A stretch of DNA of 64,000 nucleotides. Origin: Devosia riboflavina (GTDB taxonomy: Bacteria; Pseudomonadota; Alphaproteobacteria; Rhizobiales; Devosiaceae). The position numbers and the translations under genes were made by a program. Location: NCBI RefSeq assembly GCF_000743575.1, contig NZ_JQGC01000033.1, positions 62,001-126,000 of the forward strand, written 5' to 3'. Below, piece by piece: positions 25,828 to 33,590 of this stretch. The notes beneath the pieces are model-generated. The model saw nothing but the letters and a program-made list of their open reading frames with translations. It was not told where the DNA came from and did not search any database. Numbering within the stretch: position 1 is the stretch's first letter; each line of letters starts with the position of its first letter.

Positions 25828-25856
25828 AACGTTTACAGAGTTCTCTTTAAGAGACT

Positions 25857-27533
25857 TTAACCGTGCTTGCGGAGGAAAGCCGGAATTTCGAGGCTGTCCT
25901 TCTGGGGCGCTGCAGGCTGGCTGCGACCCTGATTGTCGAGGTTGCCGCGGGCGCCTTCGACAGCAGGCGGAACGCGGGAAGTCCTTGCGCCGCCTGCCTC
26001 AATCGCGCTGCGGGCAGCAGCGTCATCGGCCATGCTGGAGGCCGGTTCGCGACGCGGTTCGGCCTGCGGTTGACCGAGGTTCAGACCCACATTGGAGGCC
26101 AGGCGCTTGAAGAGAGCGCGAGCATTGCGCGGCTCTTCGGCATGACGATCCTGTGCCTGCTGTGACTGGCGTGCAACAACCGGGAGCTCCTCGGTGCGCG
26201 GCATGCGGCGATAGCCATCGGGGCGGGCCGCATGAGACGGCACATAAACGCTCGGAATCGGCTTTTCTTCAATCATGGGAGCCTCTTCCGGCTCCGAGTG
26301 CATTTCAGCAGCGGGCGTGTAGGGCTCAACGACGATGCCGTCATCTTCCATATACTGCTGCTGGGGAGCGGCAGCGGGGCGTTCGGCGGCGAAAGCCTGG
26401 GCGACAGCCGATTCGACCTCGAAACCGATGTCTTCGATCAGTTCAGCGGTCGGCTCGGGGGCCGGAGCCGGTGCGGCAGCACGGGTGGTTTCGACCGGCA
26501 CGTGGCGGCGAACGGCCAGCGGCGTGCGCGAAGCATGCGGCTTTGCCGGCTCGAGGGCCTGGACCATGGTGGCATCGGTGCCGGTGGCGACGACGGACAC
26601 GCGGATGGTGCCGGTGAGGTCCGGATCGTAGGTGGCGCCGAGGATGATGTTGGCGTCGGAGTCGACTTCCTCGCGGATGCGGCTCGCCGCTTCGTCGACT
26701 TCGTAGAGGGTGAGGTCGGGACCGCCGGTGATGGAGATGAGGAGGCCACGGGCACCCTGCATCGACACATCGTCGAGGAGCGGATTGGCAATGGCGGCTT
26801 CGGCGGCGTGGCGGGCACGATCTTCGCCCGAGGCTTCGCCGGTACCCATCATCGCCTTGCCCATGCCGCGCATGACGGCGCGGACGTCGGCGAAGTCGAG
26901 GTTGATCAGGCCCTCTTTGACCATGAGGTCAGTGATACAGGCCACGCCGGAGAACAGCACCTGGTCGGCCATCGCGAAAGCGTCGGCGAAGGTGGTCTTC
27001 TCGTTGGCAACGCGGAAGAGGTTCTGGTTCGGGATGACGATGAGCGTATCGACATGGCGGTGCAGCTCGTCGATGCCGTCCTCGGCCAGACGCATGCGGC
27101 GATTGCCTTCGAAATTGAACGGCTTGGTGACCACGCCAACCGTCAAAATGCCCTGCTCGCGAGCGGCACGGGCAATAACCGGGGCAGAACCGGTACCGGT
27201 ACCACCACCCATGCCGGCGGTGATGAAGACCATGTGCGAGCCGGAGAGATGGTCGTTGATCTCATCCCAGCTTTCTTCGGCAGCCGCGCGACCCACTTCG
27301 GGGTGCGAACCTGCGCCGAGACCTTCGGTGACGCCGACACCGAGTTGAATGATGCGCTGGGCCTTGGAAAGGGCCAAGGCCTGGGCGTCCGTATTGGCCA
27401 CCACGAAATCGACGCCGCTGAGACCGGACTCGATCATGTTGTTGACGGCGTTACCCCCGGCGCCGCCGGCACCGAAGACAGTAATGCGGGGCTTGAGTTC
27501 CTGGATATCGGGGATCGTGAGATTGATGGTCAT
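25857..27533 (-). CDS. ftsZ: Cell division protein FtsZ
   Basis: A 558-residue tubulin-like GTPase. GTP-binding elements are GAGGAGGNAVNNMI (near 21), the tubulin signature GGGTGTG (109-115) and the T7 loop region NLDFADVRAVM. The globular core ends near residue 320. A very long linker of over 200 residues, rich in Pro, Glu, Arg and Ala, then leads to the conserved C-terminal peptide LEIPAFLRKHG that binds FtsA. It polymerises into the division ring. The long linker is usual in this order. Unusually, ftsA is not adjacent; about 3 kb of accessory genes separate them. A strong terminator ends the transcript. Confidence 0.96.
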   Translation of the reverse strand: MTINLTIPDIQELKPRITVFGAGGAGGNAVNNMIESGLSGVDFVVANTDAQALALSKAQRIIQLGVGVTEGLGAGSHPEVGRAAAEESWDEINDHLSGSHMVFITAGMGGGTGTGSAPVIARAAREQGILTVGVVTKPFNFEGNRRMRLAEDGIDELHRHVDTLIVIPNQNLFRVANEKTTFADAFAMADQVLFSGVACITDLMVKEGLINLDFADVRAVMRGMGKAMMGTGEASGEDRARHAAEAAIANPLLDDVSMQGARGLLISITGGPDLTLYEVDEAASRIREEVDSDANIILGATYDPDLTGTIRVSVVATGTDATMVQALEPAKPHASRTPLAVRRHVPVETTRAAAPAPAPEPTAELIEDIGFEVESAVAQAFAAERPAAAPQQQYMEDDGIVVEPYTPAAEMHSEPEEAPMIEEKPIPSVYVPSHAARPDGYRRMPRTEELPVVARQSQQAQDRHAEEPRNARALFKRLASNVGLNLGQPQAEPRREPASSMADDAAARSAIEAGGARTSRVPPAVEGARGNLDNQGRSQPAAPQKDSLEIPAFLRKHG

Positions 27534-27698
27534 TTATGGCTTGGCCCCATAGGTGGCGTGGTTAGGTAAAGATTTACCCGCCAATTCGTTAACCAGAGCC
27601 TAACAATTGTCCCAACCGCGTTAACTTCTGCGCAAATTGCGAGACAGCATGGTTACCCATTCATGTCCCATTAACCGCGCGAGCGCCCGCAAACCCGC

Positions 27699-27752
27699 TT
27701 GACAGCCGGGGATTTATTCCATAACCAAATAAGAATATAGCCTTTTGGTTAT
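27699..27752 (+). promoter_or_regulatory. Promoter and inverted-repeat operator of the VOC gene
   Basis: TTGACA (27699-27704), a 17-base spacer and TAACCA (27722-27727) form a plausible sigma-70 promoter. Overlapping the -10 is a 9-bp perfect inverted repeat, ATAACCAAA (27721-27729) and TTTGGTTAT (27744-27752), with a 14-base AT-rich spacer: a typical place for a repressor site. No regulator gene adjoins on the same strand; the nearby HxlR gene (30078-30461) is one candidate, by inference only. Confidence 0.5.
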
Positions 27753-27773
27753 TCATTAAGAGAGGAGATCGTG

Positions 27774-28235
27774 ATGACCAAGCTGACCCCCTGCCTGTGG
27801 TTCGATGACCGCATCGACGAGGCAATCAAGTTCTATACGACCACTTTCAAGGATTCGAAGGTGATCGAGCTGGTGCGTAATTCCCCTGATTCTGCCGCCT
27901 TCACGGCGGTGATCGAGCTCGCCGGCCAGCAGATATTCCTGCTCAACGGCGGCCCGCGATTCCCCTTCACCGAGGCGGTCAGCATAATGATCGAGTGTGA
28001 CGGCCAGGCGGAGGTCGACTATTACTGGAACAATTTCGTCGACAATGGCGGCGAAGAGAGCATGTGCGGCTGGTGCAAGGACAAGTTCGGCTTTTCCTGG
28101 CAGGTGGTGCCAAAGCAGTTCCGCGACACCGTATTCGGGCCGGACAAGGCGGGCGCAGGCCGCGCCATGCAGGCCATGATGGGGATGAAGAAGCTGATCC
28201 TGGCGGACCTCGAAAAGGCCTATGCCGGGAGCTAA
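27774..28235 (+). CDS. VOC family protein (PhnB / 3-demethylubiquinone methyltransferase-like fold)
   Basis: A 153-residue protein: KLTPCLWFDDRIDEAIKFYTTTFKDSKV, FTAVIELAGQQIFLLNGGPRFPFTEAVS and ADYYW-type NFVDNGGEESMCGWCKDKFGFSWQVVP blocks mark it as a vicinal-oxygen-chelate protein of the 3-dmu-9_3-mt type. Despite that name, members are usually small cytoplasmic proteins of unknown activity related to glyoxalase/bleomycin-resistance proteins. The ATG at 27774 has AGAGGAG six bases upstream; the preceding GTG at 27771 is too close. It stands inside the block separating ftsZ and ftsA, on the opposite strand, with its own operator-like site. Confidence 0.88.
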   Translation: MTKLTPCLWFDDRIDEAIKFYTTTFKDSKVIELVRNSPDSAAFTAVIELAGQQIFLLNGGPRFPFTEAVSIMIECDGQAEVDYYWNNFVDNGGEESMCGWCKDKFGFSWQVVPKQFRDTVFGPDKAGAGRAMQAMMGMKKLILADLEKAYAGS

Positions 28236-28289
28236 GGCGGAACTGGTCAATGGGCCGGAGCGTGGCTAGGCTCCTCTCCGGAGGACAGC

Positions 28290-29087
28290 ATGCACCAGCA
28301 AGACATTATCGCCGCGGCAAAAACGGCGTTTAGAGATGACGAGGCCGTACGCGGCCTCTTTCTTTCCGGCAGTTTTGGGCGCGGCACCGCTGACGAATGG
28401 AGTGATGTCGATCTGCTGGCTGTGGTCGACAAAGGCGAGCAACGCGGTGTTGCGGACCGCTGGCGGACGGCTCTGAACGCGCTGGCACCGGTGGTCTACT
28501 GGAATGAGCTGGAGCGCGGCGGGTTTCTGATCAATGCCGTGACCGACGACTGGCTGCGCTGCGATCTCAACATGGTCGAACCGGGCCATATCGGGCAGCG
28601 GGCACAGAACACCATTTCCCCGCTTATCGATCGGGACGGCATTTATGACGCGCTGCCGGCCGCCCTGCCCCTCAAAACGCCGAATCCGCATGCCCTGCGC
28701 TACCAGATCAATGAATTCATCCGCATTCTTGGGCTGATGCCGGTCGTCGTGGGTCGTGGCGAACATTTGACGGGTGTCATGGGCAATGGGCTGTTGCGCG
28801 GCCTGCTCACCGACCTCTTCATGCTGGATGTCAGCAATCCCGATCCGGGCGGCATTTTGCATATGTCAAAGCTGCTGTCGGCCGAACAGATTGGAATCAT
28901 GAGCGGGTTGCCCTTTCCCAGCGCCACGAAAGATGAAGTGATCGAGGCCCAACTGGCAGTGGCGCGGGTCTTCATGCCGCGCGCAAGGGCCATGGCCGAG
29001 CGATTGAATGTGGAATGGCCGGAGGCGTTCGAAGCGGCGACGCGCAGGGTATTGGAAGGGAAGCTTGGGGTGAAGGCGGATTGGTGA
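28290..29087 (+). CDS. Nucleotidyltransferase domain protein
   Basis: A 265-residue protein with the polymerase-beta nucleotidyltransferase signature GLFLSGSFGRGTADEWSDVDLLAVV (about residues 21-45), containing the GS-x(9)-SDxD metal-binding pattern. The remainder is helical, with a predicted EFIRILGLMPVVVGRGEHLTGVMGNGLLRGLLTDLFML helical bundle. The layout resembles aminoglycoside adenylyltransferases and related enzymes that add AMP to small molecules or proteins, but no substrate can be read. GGAGG lies before the ATG. It follows the VOC gene by 54 bases and is probably co-transcribed with it. Confidence 0.82.
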   Translation: MHQQDIIAAAKTAFRDDEAVRGLFLSGSFGRGTADEWSDVDLLAVVDKGEQRGVADRWRTALNALAPVVYWNELERGGFLINAVTDDWLRCDLNMVEPGHIGQRAQNTISPLIDRDGIYDALPAALPLKTPNPHALRYQINEFIRILGLMPVVVGRGEHLTGVMGNGLLRGLLTDLFMLDVSNPDPGGILHMSKLLSAEQIGIMSGLPFPSATKDEVIEAQLAVARVFMPRARAMAERLNVEWPEAFEAATRRVLEGKLGVKADW

Positions 29088-29134
29088 GGCCTCGCGACAA
29101 GGGCCTGCCCTGATGCATTCGTCTCACCCACAGG

Positions 29135-29224
29135 GCTGCCCTCGGGCTCGACCCGAGGGCCACTCGCCCAAGCGAAATGCTTGTGGCTCCCGTATTGGCC
29201 CTCGGGTCAGGCCCGAGGGCAGCG
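29135..29224. repeat. Bipartite palindromic intergenic repeat, family B copy 3
   Basis: Inverted ends GCTGCCCTCGGGC and GCCCGAGGGCAGC enclose two hairpins (CCCTCGGGCTCGACCCGAGGG and CCCTCGGGTCAGGCCCGAGGG). The TCGGGTCAGGCCCGA core is identical to the copies at 15771 and 23683. It lies between the convergent nucleotidyltransferase and FMN reductase genes. Confidence 0.7.
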
Positions 29225-29290
29225 CCGTGTTCATGGAAGTATCAAGGCAATCAGACGTGGGCGGCGTAAATACCCGAGCGGTTGCCGTCT

Positions 29291-29872
29291 TTACGTCGCC
29301 CGAGCGGTTTTCAACGCACCGGCCCACCAGACCAATTGATCGAGCATCGTCGTTGCCGCGTCGGCGAGGTAGGGGAAATCGACAAAATCCTTTTCGGCCT
29401 TCATCAGCGGCAAAAGCTCGTTGGCGTTGATATGGACCGTGTGTTTGAGCGTGGCGACCTGCAACTCGGCAAGGATCAGGCGCAACTGCTCAACTGCCCG
29501 GGCGGCACCCACGCCGCCATAGCCGAGAAAGGCCGCCGGCTTGCGGTTGTATTCGGGATAGGCGTAGTCGAGCGCGTTCTTGAGCACGGCCGGGATCGAG
29601 TGATTGTATTCGGCGGTGACGAAGACGTAGCCATCGAGCTCGGCCATCTTGGCCGCCCAAGCCTGCGCGGCGGGGTTGGACGACGGGGCGCCATAGAGCG
29701 GGGACACGGCTTCGTCGAAGAAGGGCATGGGATAGTCGCGCAGATCAACGATTTCGACGTCGATATCGCTGCGGGCTTCGGCAAGCGCCTTCAGCCATTG
29801 GGTTGGCTTGTCGGCAAAGCGCGCGGCGCGCGTGGTGCTGATGACGATGCCGATGCGGGGTCTATTGGACAT
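29291..29872 (-). CDS. NADPH-dependent FMN reductase family protein
   Basis: A 193-residue flavodoxin-like protein from the ATG at 29872 (RPRIGIVISTTRAARFADKP): phosphate-binding loop at the N-terminus, VTAEYNHSIPAVLKNALDYAYPEYNRKPAAFLGYGG in the flavin-binding middle, and a short C-terminal helix. Members bind FMN and reduce quinones, azo compounds or FMN itself in the cytoplasm. An HxlR regulator gene lies upstream on the same strand, separated by a mosaic repeat; HxlR regulators commonly control such oxidoreductases in response to electrophiles, so it is a likely regulatory pair. Confidence 0.87.
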   Translation of the reverse strand: MSNRPRIGIVISTTRAARFADKPTQWLKALAEARSDIDVEIVDLRDYPMPFFDEAVSPLYGAPSSNPAAQAWAAKMAELDGYVFVTAEYNHSIPAVLKNALDYAYPEYNRKPAAFLGYGGVGAARAVEQLRLILAELQVATLKHTVHINANELLPLMKAEKDFVDFPYLADAATTMLDQLVWWAGALKTARAT

Positions 29873-29978
29873 TCTCAATTCCTGACTGGTGTTTGAACCA
29901 TAGCGGAAATGGTCCCTGCCCCAAGCGCTTCTCAAGAACGGTGATTTTTGTAAGAGACGAACAAATCTGTTCGCTACA

Positions 29979-30081
29979 GCATGTCTCCCGAAAGTGGGTA
30001 CCGGTTTCGGGACAAAGACATGCGTGAAAACAAAGAGCTAAAGCGCAGAGCGCGAATCTGAAAGATCGCGACGCGCTTTAG
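29979..30081. repeat. Rhizobial-type intergenic mosaic repeat
   Basis: About 103 bases. GCATGTC ... CCGAAA and TTTCGG ... GACATGC form one hairpin (29979-30023); after a GTGAAAACAAAGAG linker, CTAAAGCGC and GCGCTTTAG form another (30038-30081). From memory, the GACATGCGTGAAAACAAAGA segment is a hallmark of an intergenic element very common in Hyphomicrobiales. Its right end supplies the TAA stop codon of the HxlR gene. Confidence 0.75.
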
Positions 30082-30461
30082 CGATCGGACGCGTCGAATT
30101 CGCGGCGCGACTCTTCGATGTCGGCCATGTGCTCGGTGGCCCAGATATGCAGCGCAATGAGCGGTTCCTGCAGGCTACGGCCGCGAGCGGAGAGTTCATA
30201 ATCGACCCTTGGCGGCACACTGGGCGTGACATGGCGTTCGATGAGGCCATCGCGCTCCAATGTGCGCAGGGTGAGCGTCAGCATGCGCTCGGAAATACCG
30301 GAAATAGCATCGGCCAATTCGGAAAAGCGCCTGGGCCCGGCATTGAGCTGGCCGATGACGGCAATGGCCCACTTGCCGCCGAACTGGGTGAGAATTTCGG
30401 CCGTAGGCCGGCAATGCTCGGGCAGATGGGCGGTGGCGTTCTTGTAGATGTGCTTGCTCAT
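30078..30461 (-). CDS. HxlR family transcriptional regulator
   Basis: A 127-residue winged-helix protein: a Cys at position 17 (EHCRPTAEILTQFGGKWAIAVI), the FSELADAISGISERMLTLTLRTLERDGLI recognition region and the RVDYELSARGRSL wing. The N-terminal Cys-x(12)-GGKW arrangement is typical of HxlR proteins that sense aldehydes or quinones by thiol chemistry. It starts 30 bases after the ftsA stop on the same strand, where ftsZ would normally begin, so division-cluster transcripts could read into it. The stop codon lies inside a mosaic repeat, so the C-terminus may have been set by that insertion. Confidence 0.9.
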   Translation of the reverse strand: MSKHIYKNATAHLPEHCRPTAEILTQFGGKWAIAVIGQLNAGPRRFSELADAISGISERMLTLTLRTLERDGLIERHVTPSVPPRVDYELSARGRSLQEPLIALHIWATEHMADIEESRREFDASDR

Positions 30462-30490
30462 GGTCGCAATTTAGGTGCGGCCGAGGCCAA

Positions 30491-31804
30491 TTAAAAGCTG
30501 TGGCGCAGCCAATTGCCGACGCGGGCGATATAGCCGTCGGTGCCGGTGAGGCGGCGGGAGTTGCGCGGCTCGGTATATTCCTGGGCGCAAACCTGCGGAT
30601 AGACCAGCATGCCGGCGACCGTCGAGAAGGCAGCGCTCTTGGCGATTTCCGGCAGGCCGGCAATGCCCATGGGGCGGCCGTTGCGGACGTTGCGGGCCAG
30701 CGTGCGGCGAGCAACTTCGGGGAGGCCCGTGAGTTCGCTGCCCCCGCCCGTCAGCACGAAGCGGCGGCCGCAGATATCCATCATGCCGGTCGCTTGCATG
30801 CGATCGCGAATGGCGGTGAGGATTTCCTCGATGCGCGGGCGCATGATGCGGGTGAGGACCGAACGAGCCACCTGCCCCGGCGCTTCGTCGAGCGCGGCAC
30901 CGACGGGCTGGATCGGGATCATGTCGCGCTCGTCGGCCTGGCCGGGCAGCACGGAACCGTAGAGGGTTTTGAGGCGCTCGGCATCGGCGACGCTCACCGA
31001 AAGCTGGCGGGCAATGTCGAGGGTCAGGTGATGGCCGCCGATGGCGATGGCATCGGCATAGACGAGGTGGCCATCGTTGAAGACGGAAACCGTGGTGGTG
31101 GCCCCGCCGAAGTCGAGGCAGGCAACGCCGAGCTGGGCTTCATCATCGACGAGGCTGGCGAGGCCTGACGCATAGGGCGTCGCGACAAGCGCTTCGATCT
31201 GGAGGTGGCAGCGGTGCAGCACCAGTTCGAGATTGCGCATGGCGAGGGTTTCGGCCGAGATCACCGCGACATCGACGCCGAGCTTTTCACCGACCATGCC
31301 CTTGGGATCGCGAATGCCTTTCTGGCCATCCAAGGCGTAACCGATCGGTAGCGCATGGACGATGGAGCGTTCGGGGCGCACGGAGCGCGAATTGACGGCT
31401 TTCAGCACGCGGACGATGTCGGTCTTTTCGACTTCCTGGCCATCGAGCGAAACGGCGGCGGAGAAGGTTTCGGAGCCCAGGCGGCCGGCAGTGACATTGA
31501 CCAGCACGGATTCAAGCGTCAAGCCGGCTGCACGCTCGGCCATGCCGACGACATTGCGGATCGCCTGTTCGGCCTTTTCGATATCGGTAACGACGCCGCT
31601 CTTGACGCCCGAGGACGGCCCGTAACCAAAGCCGATCACTTCAGCCTGGTGGGAGCGACCACGAAGGGACCTGCCCTCGGCGCGCGGCACGAGGCGGGCG
31701 ATGACGCAACAGATCTTGGTCGAGCCGATATCGAGCACCGCGACAAGGGTGGCCTTGCCGAGTTGAACGGGCCGCAACCGAGATGTCATCGCATCGGTCA
31801 TCAT
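30491..31804 (-). CDS. ftsA: Cell division protein FtsA
   Basis: A 437-residue actin-like protein: phosphate 1 motif LVAVLDIGSTKICCVIARL, the 1C subdomain after residue 90, phosphate 2 GVACLDFGGATTTVSVF, adenosine motif FVLTGGGSELTGLPEVARR, and a basic amphipathic C-terminal helix (YIARVGNWLRHSF) that binds the membrane. It tethers FtsZ filaments to the inner membrane. Its start overlaps the ftsQ stop (ATGA). The usual downstream partner ftsZ is displaced by about 3 kb. Confidence 0.95.
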   Translation of the reverse strand: MMTDAMTSRLRPVQLGKATLVAVLDIGSTKICCVIARLVPRAEGRSLRGRSHQAEVIGFGYGPSSGVKSGVVTDIEKAEQAIRNVVGMAERAAGLTLESVLVNVTAGRLGSETFSAAVSLDGQEVEKTDIVRVLKAVNSRSVRPERSIVHALPIGYALDGQKGIRDPKGMVGEKLGVDVAVISAETLAMRNLELVLHRCHLQIEALVATPYASGLASLVDDEAQLGVACLDFGGATTTVSVFNDGHLVYADAIAIGGHHLTLDIARQLSVSVADAERLKTLYGSVLPGQADERDMIPIQPVGAALDEAPGQVARSVLTRIMRPRIEEILTAIRDRMQATGMMDICGRRFVLTGGGSELTGLPEVARRTLARNVRNGRPMGIAGLPEIAKSAAFSTVAGMLVYPQVCAQEYTEPRNSRRLTGTDGYIARVGNWLRHSF

Positions 31805-32682
31805 GATTTTTTGGGGTCTTCGCGTTTGGTCGGCCGAACGGCGACGACGCTATCGACACGCAGGTCGATGACGTCGAGGTCGCGCTGGAGCAGTTGATAT
31901 TCGGATTGGTAGGCGGCGAGTTTTACGAGCGCCTGGGCGACGCCCTGCTCGGGAAGCTGGATGCGGAGGCCCGTGTCGTAGATCATGTCCCAGCGCCGGT
32001 CGGCGATGCGCGACAGGGCAACGAGGCCCTCCTGCAATTGCGGGACATGGCTGAGGGCGCGGATCATGACGAGGGCATCGTCGGCGGCGCCATCGCCGAT
32101 GACGAGCGGCAGATCGGAATAGGCGCCGCCATCTTCGCCGATCTGGGCGCCTGATGAATCGATCACGAAGGTGATGCCATCGACGCGCCAGCGGGCGACG
32201 GGCACCTTCTCGGTGACGGAAACGGTGACATCGGCAGGATAGGTCTTGCGGACGGTGACGGTATCGATGGCGGGGAGTTCGGCGATGCGCTCGCGAGCCC
32301 CTTCGACATCGAAGGCCAGGGTGGACGTATCGGGTTGAATGCCGAGGGCGTCAAAGATCGCCTGCTCGGAAGTCAGCGTCTGGCCGGAAATGTTGATTTC
32401 GCCGACAGAGAGGCCGGCATCGGCGAAGCCGCCCTGCGCCAGGGTCGAGAGCGCGCCAATGCCGGCGCCGATGGGTTCATGGGCGGCATAGACCGCGGTG
32501 GCGCCAGCAAGCAGGCCCGCGATCATGAAACTGCGGCGAATGGCGGCGCCGTGAAGAACGAAGGCGCGATTGAAACGGTTATTGACGCGCTGCAGGGGGG
32601 AGCGGCGTGCGGGGACAGGTAGTGTGCGGGGATCGACGGGACGGGCCCCGGCGAAAAATGCCTCGCTCTTTACCTGTTGCAA
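31801..32682 (-). CDS. ftsQ: Cell division protein FtsQ
   Basis: A bitopic membrane protein of about 293 residues: a basic cytoplasmic N-terminus, one transmembrane helix (about FMIAGLLAGATAVYA), then a POTRA domain (GGFADAGLSVGEINISGQTLTSEQAIFDALGI) and the beta domain (VTVSVTEKVPVARWRVDGITFVIDSSG). It bridges FtsA-side and FtsB/FtsL-side division proteins. I chose a TTG start at 32682: GGAGG lies seven bases upstream, within the end of ddl. An in-frame ATG at 32709 would overlap ddl by 40 bases with poor spacing to any ribosome site. The stop overlaps ftsA (ATGA). Confidence 0.9.
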   Translation of the reverse strand: MQQVKSEAFFAGARPVDPRTLPVPARRSPLQRVNNRFNRAFVLHGAAIRRSFMIAGLLAGATAVYAAHEPIGAGIGALSTLAQGGFADAGLSVGEINISGQTLTSEQAIFDALGIQPDTSTLAFDVEGARERIAELPAIDTVTVRKTYPADVTVSVTEKVPVARWRVDGITFVIDSSGAQIGEDGGAYSDLPLVIGDGAADDALVMIRALSHVPQLQEGLVALSRIADRRWDMIYDTGLRIQLPEQGVAQALVKLAAYQSEYQLLQRDLDVIDLRVDSVVAVRPTKREDPKKS

Positions 32683-33590
32683 CTCGCATCCTCCACCAGC
32701 CAGGCGCATAGCTCCGAATAGGAGTGCCCCGCGTACGCAGCTTGTTCGGGCGCCAGGGACACCTCGGTCATACCCGGCTGGGTGTTGATCTCGAGGAGTA
32801 CCAGTTCACCATCCTCGCCTGCCGCGTCGTTGTAGCGGAAATCGCACCGCGTCAGTCCGCGACAGTTGAGGGCCGCATGGGCGGCTAAACTGAATTGTTG
32901 CACTTTGTCGTAAATTTTCGGTTTCAACTGAGCCGGCAAGACGTGGACGGCGCCGCCATCGCTGTACTTGGCTTCGTAGTTGAAAAAGGTGCGGTCGGTG
33001 ATGATTTCGGTAACGCCCAGAGCGACATCGCCCATGACCGCGCAGGTCAGTTCGCGACCGGGAATGAAACGCTCGACCATCATCTCTTCGCCTGAGGTCC
33101 AATCCTCGCGGAGAAGCTCCTGCGGCGGATGGCTGGTTTCGGCCTTGACGATGAAGACACCGAAACTGGAGCCATCGGCGATGGGTTTTATTACGTAGGG
33201 CGGCGCCATGACGTGAGCGCGAGCCGCTTCGGCGCGCGAGACGATGACGTGATCGGTGACGGGAATACCGGCGGCCTTGAAGAGAATCTTGGCCTGGTGC
33301 TTGTTCATGGCGAGGGCCGAGGCCAGGACGCCTGAATGGGTATAGGGAATTTCGAGCAGTTCGAGCACGCCCTGGATGTAGCCACCTTCGCCGAAGGGGC
33401 CGTGGAGGGCGTTGAAGGCAACGTCGGGCTTCAGCGCCGTGAGCACCTGGACGATGTCGCGACCGACATCGACCTCGGTCACCTGATAGCCAGCCTCGCG
33501 CAGGGCCGCGGCGCAGCCGGCGCCGGTGCGGAGGGAAACGGGGCGCTCATTGTTCCAGCCCCCCATGAGAACGGCGACGTGCTTGCTCAT
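32670..33590 (-). CDS. ddl: D-alanine--D-alanine ligase
   Basis: A 306-residue ATP-grasp enzyme: HVAVLMGGWNNERPVSLRTG at the N-terminus (substrate loop), ALHGPFGEGGYIQGVLELLEIPYTHSG, the grasp region PYVIKPIADGSSFGV and ELVLLEINTQPGMTEVSL at the metal site. It joins two D-alanines for peptidoglycan. The ATG at 33590 overlaps the murC stop (ATGA), so the longer upstream frame is not used. murB, which commonly lies between murC and ddl, is absent here. The 3' end carries the ribosome site of ftsQ. Confidence 0.95.
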   Translation of the reverse strand: MSKHVAVLMGGWNNERPVSLRTGAGCAAALREAGYQVTEVDVGRDIVQVLTALKPDVAFNALHGPFGEGGYIQGVLELLEIPYTHSGVLASALAMNKHQAKILFKAAGIPVTDHVIVSRAEAARAHVMAPPYVIKPIADGSSFGVFIVKAETSHPPQELLREDWTSGEEMMVERFIPGRELTCAVMGDVALGVTEIITDRTFFNYEAKYSDGGAVHVLPAQLKPKIYDKVQQFSLAAHAALNCRGLTRCDFRYNDAAGEDGELVLLEINTQPGMTEVSLAPEQAAYAGHSYSELCAWLVEDASCNR

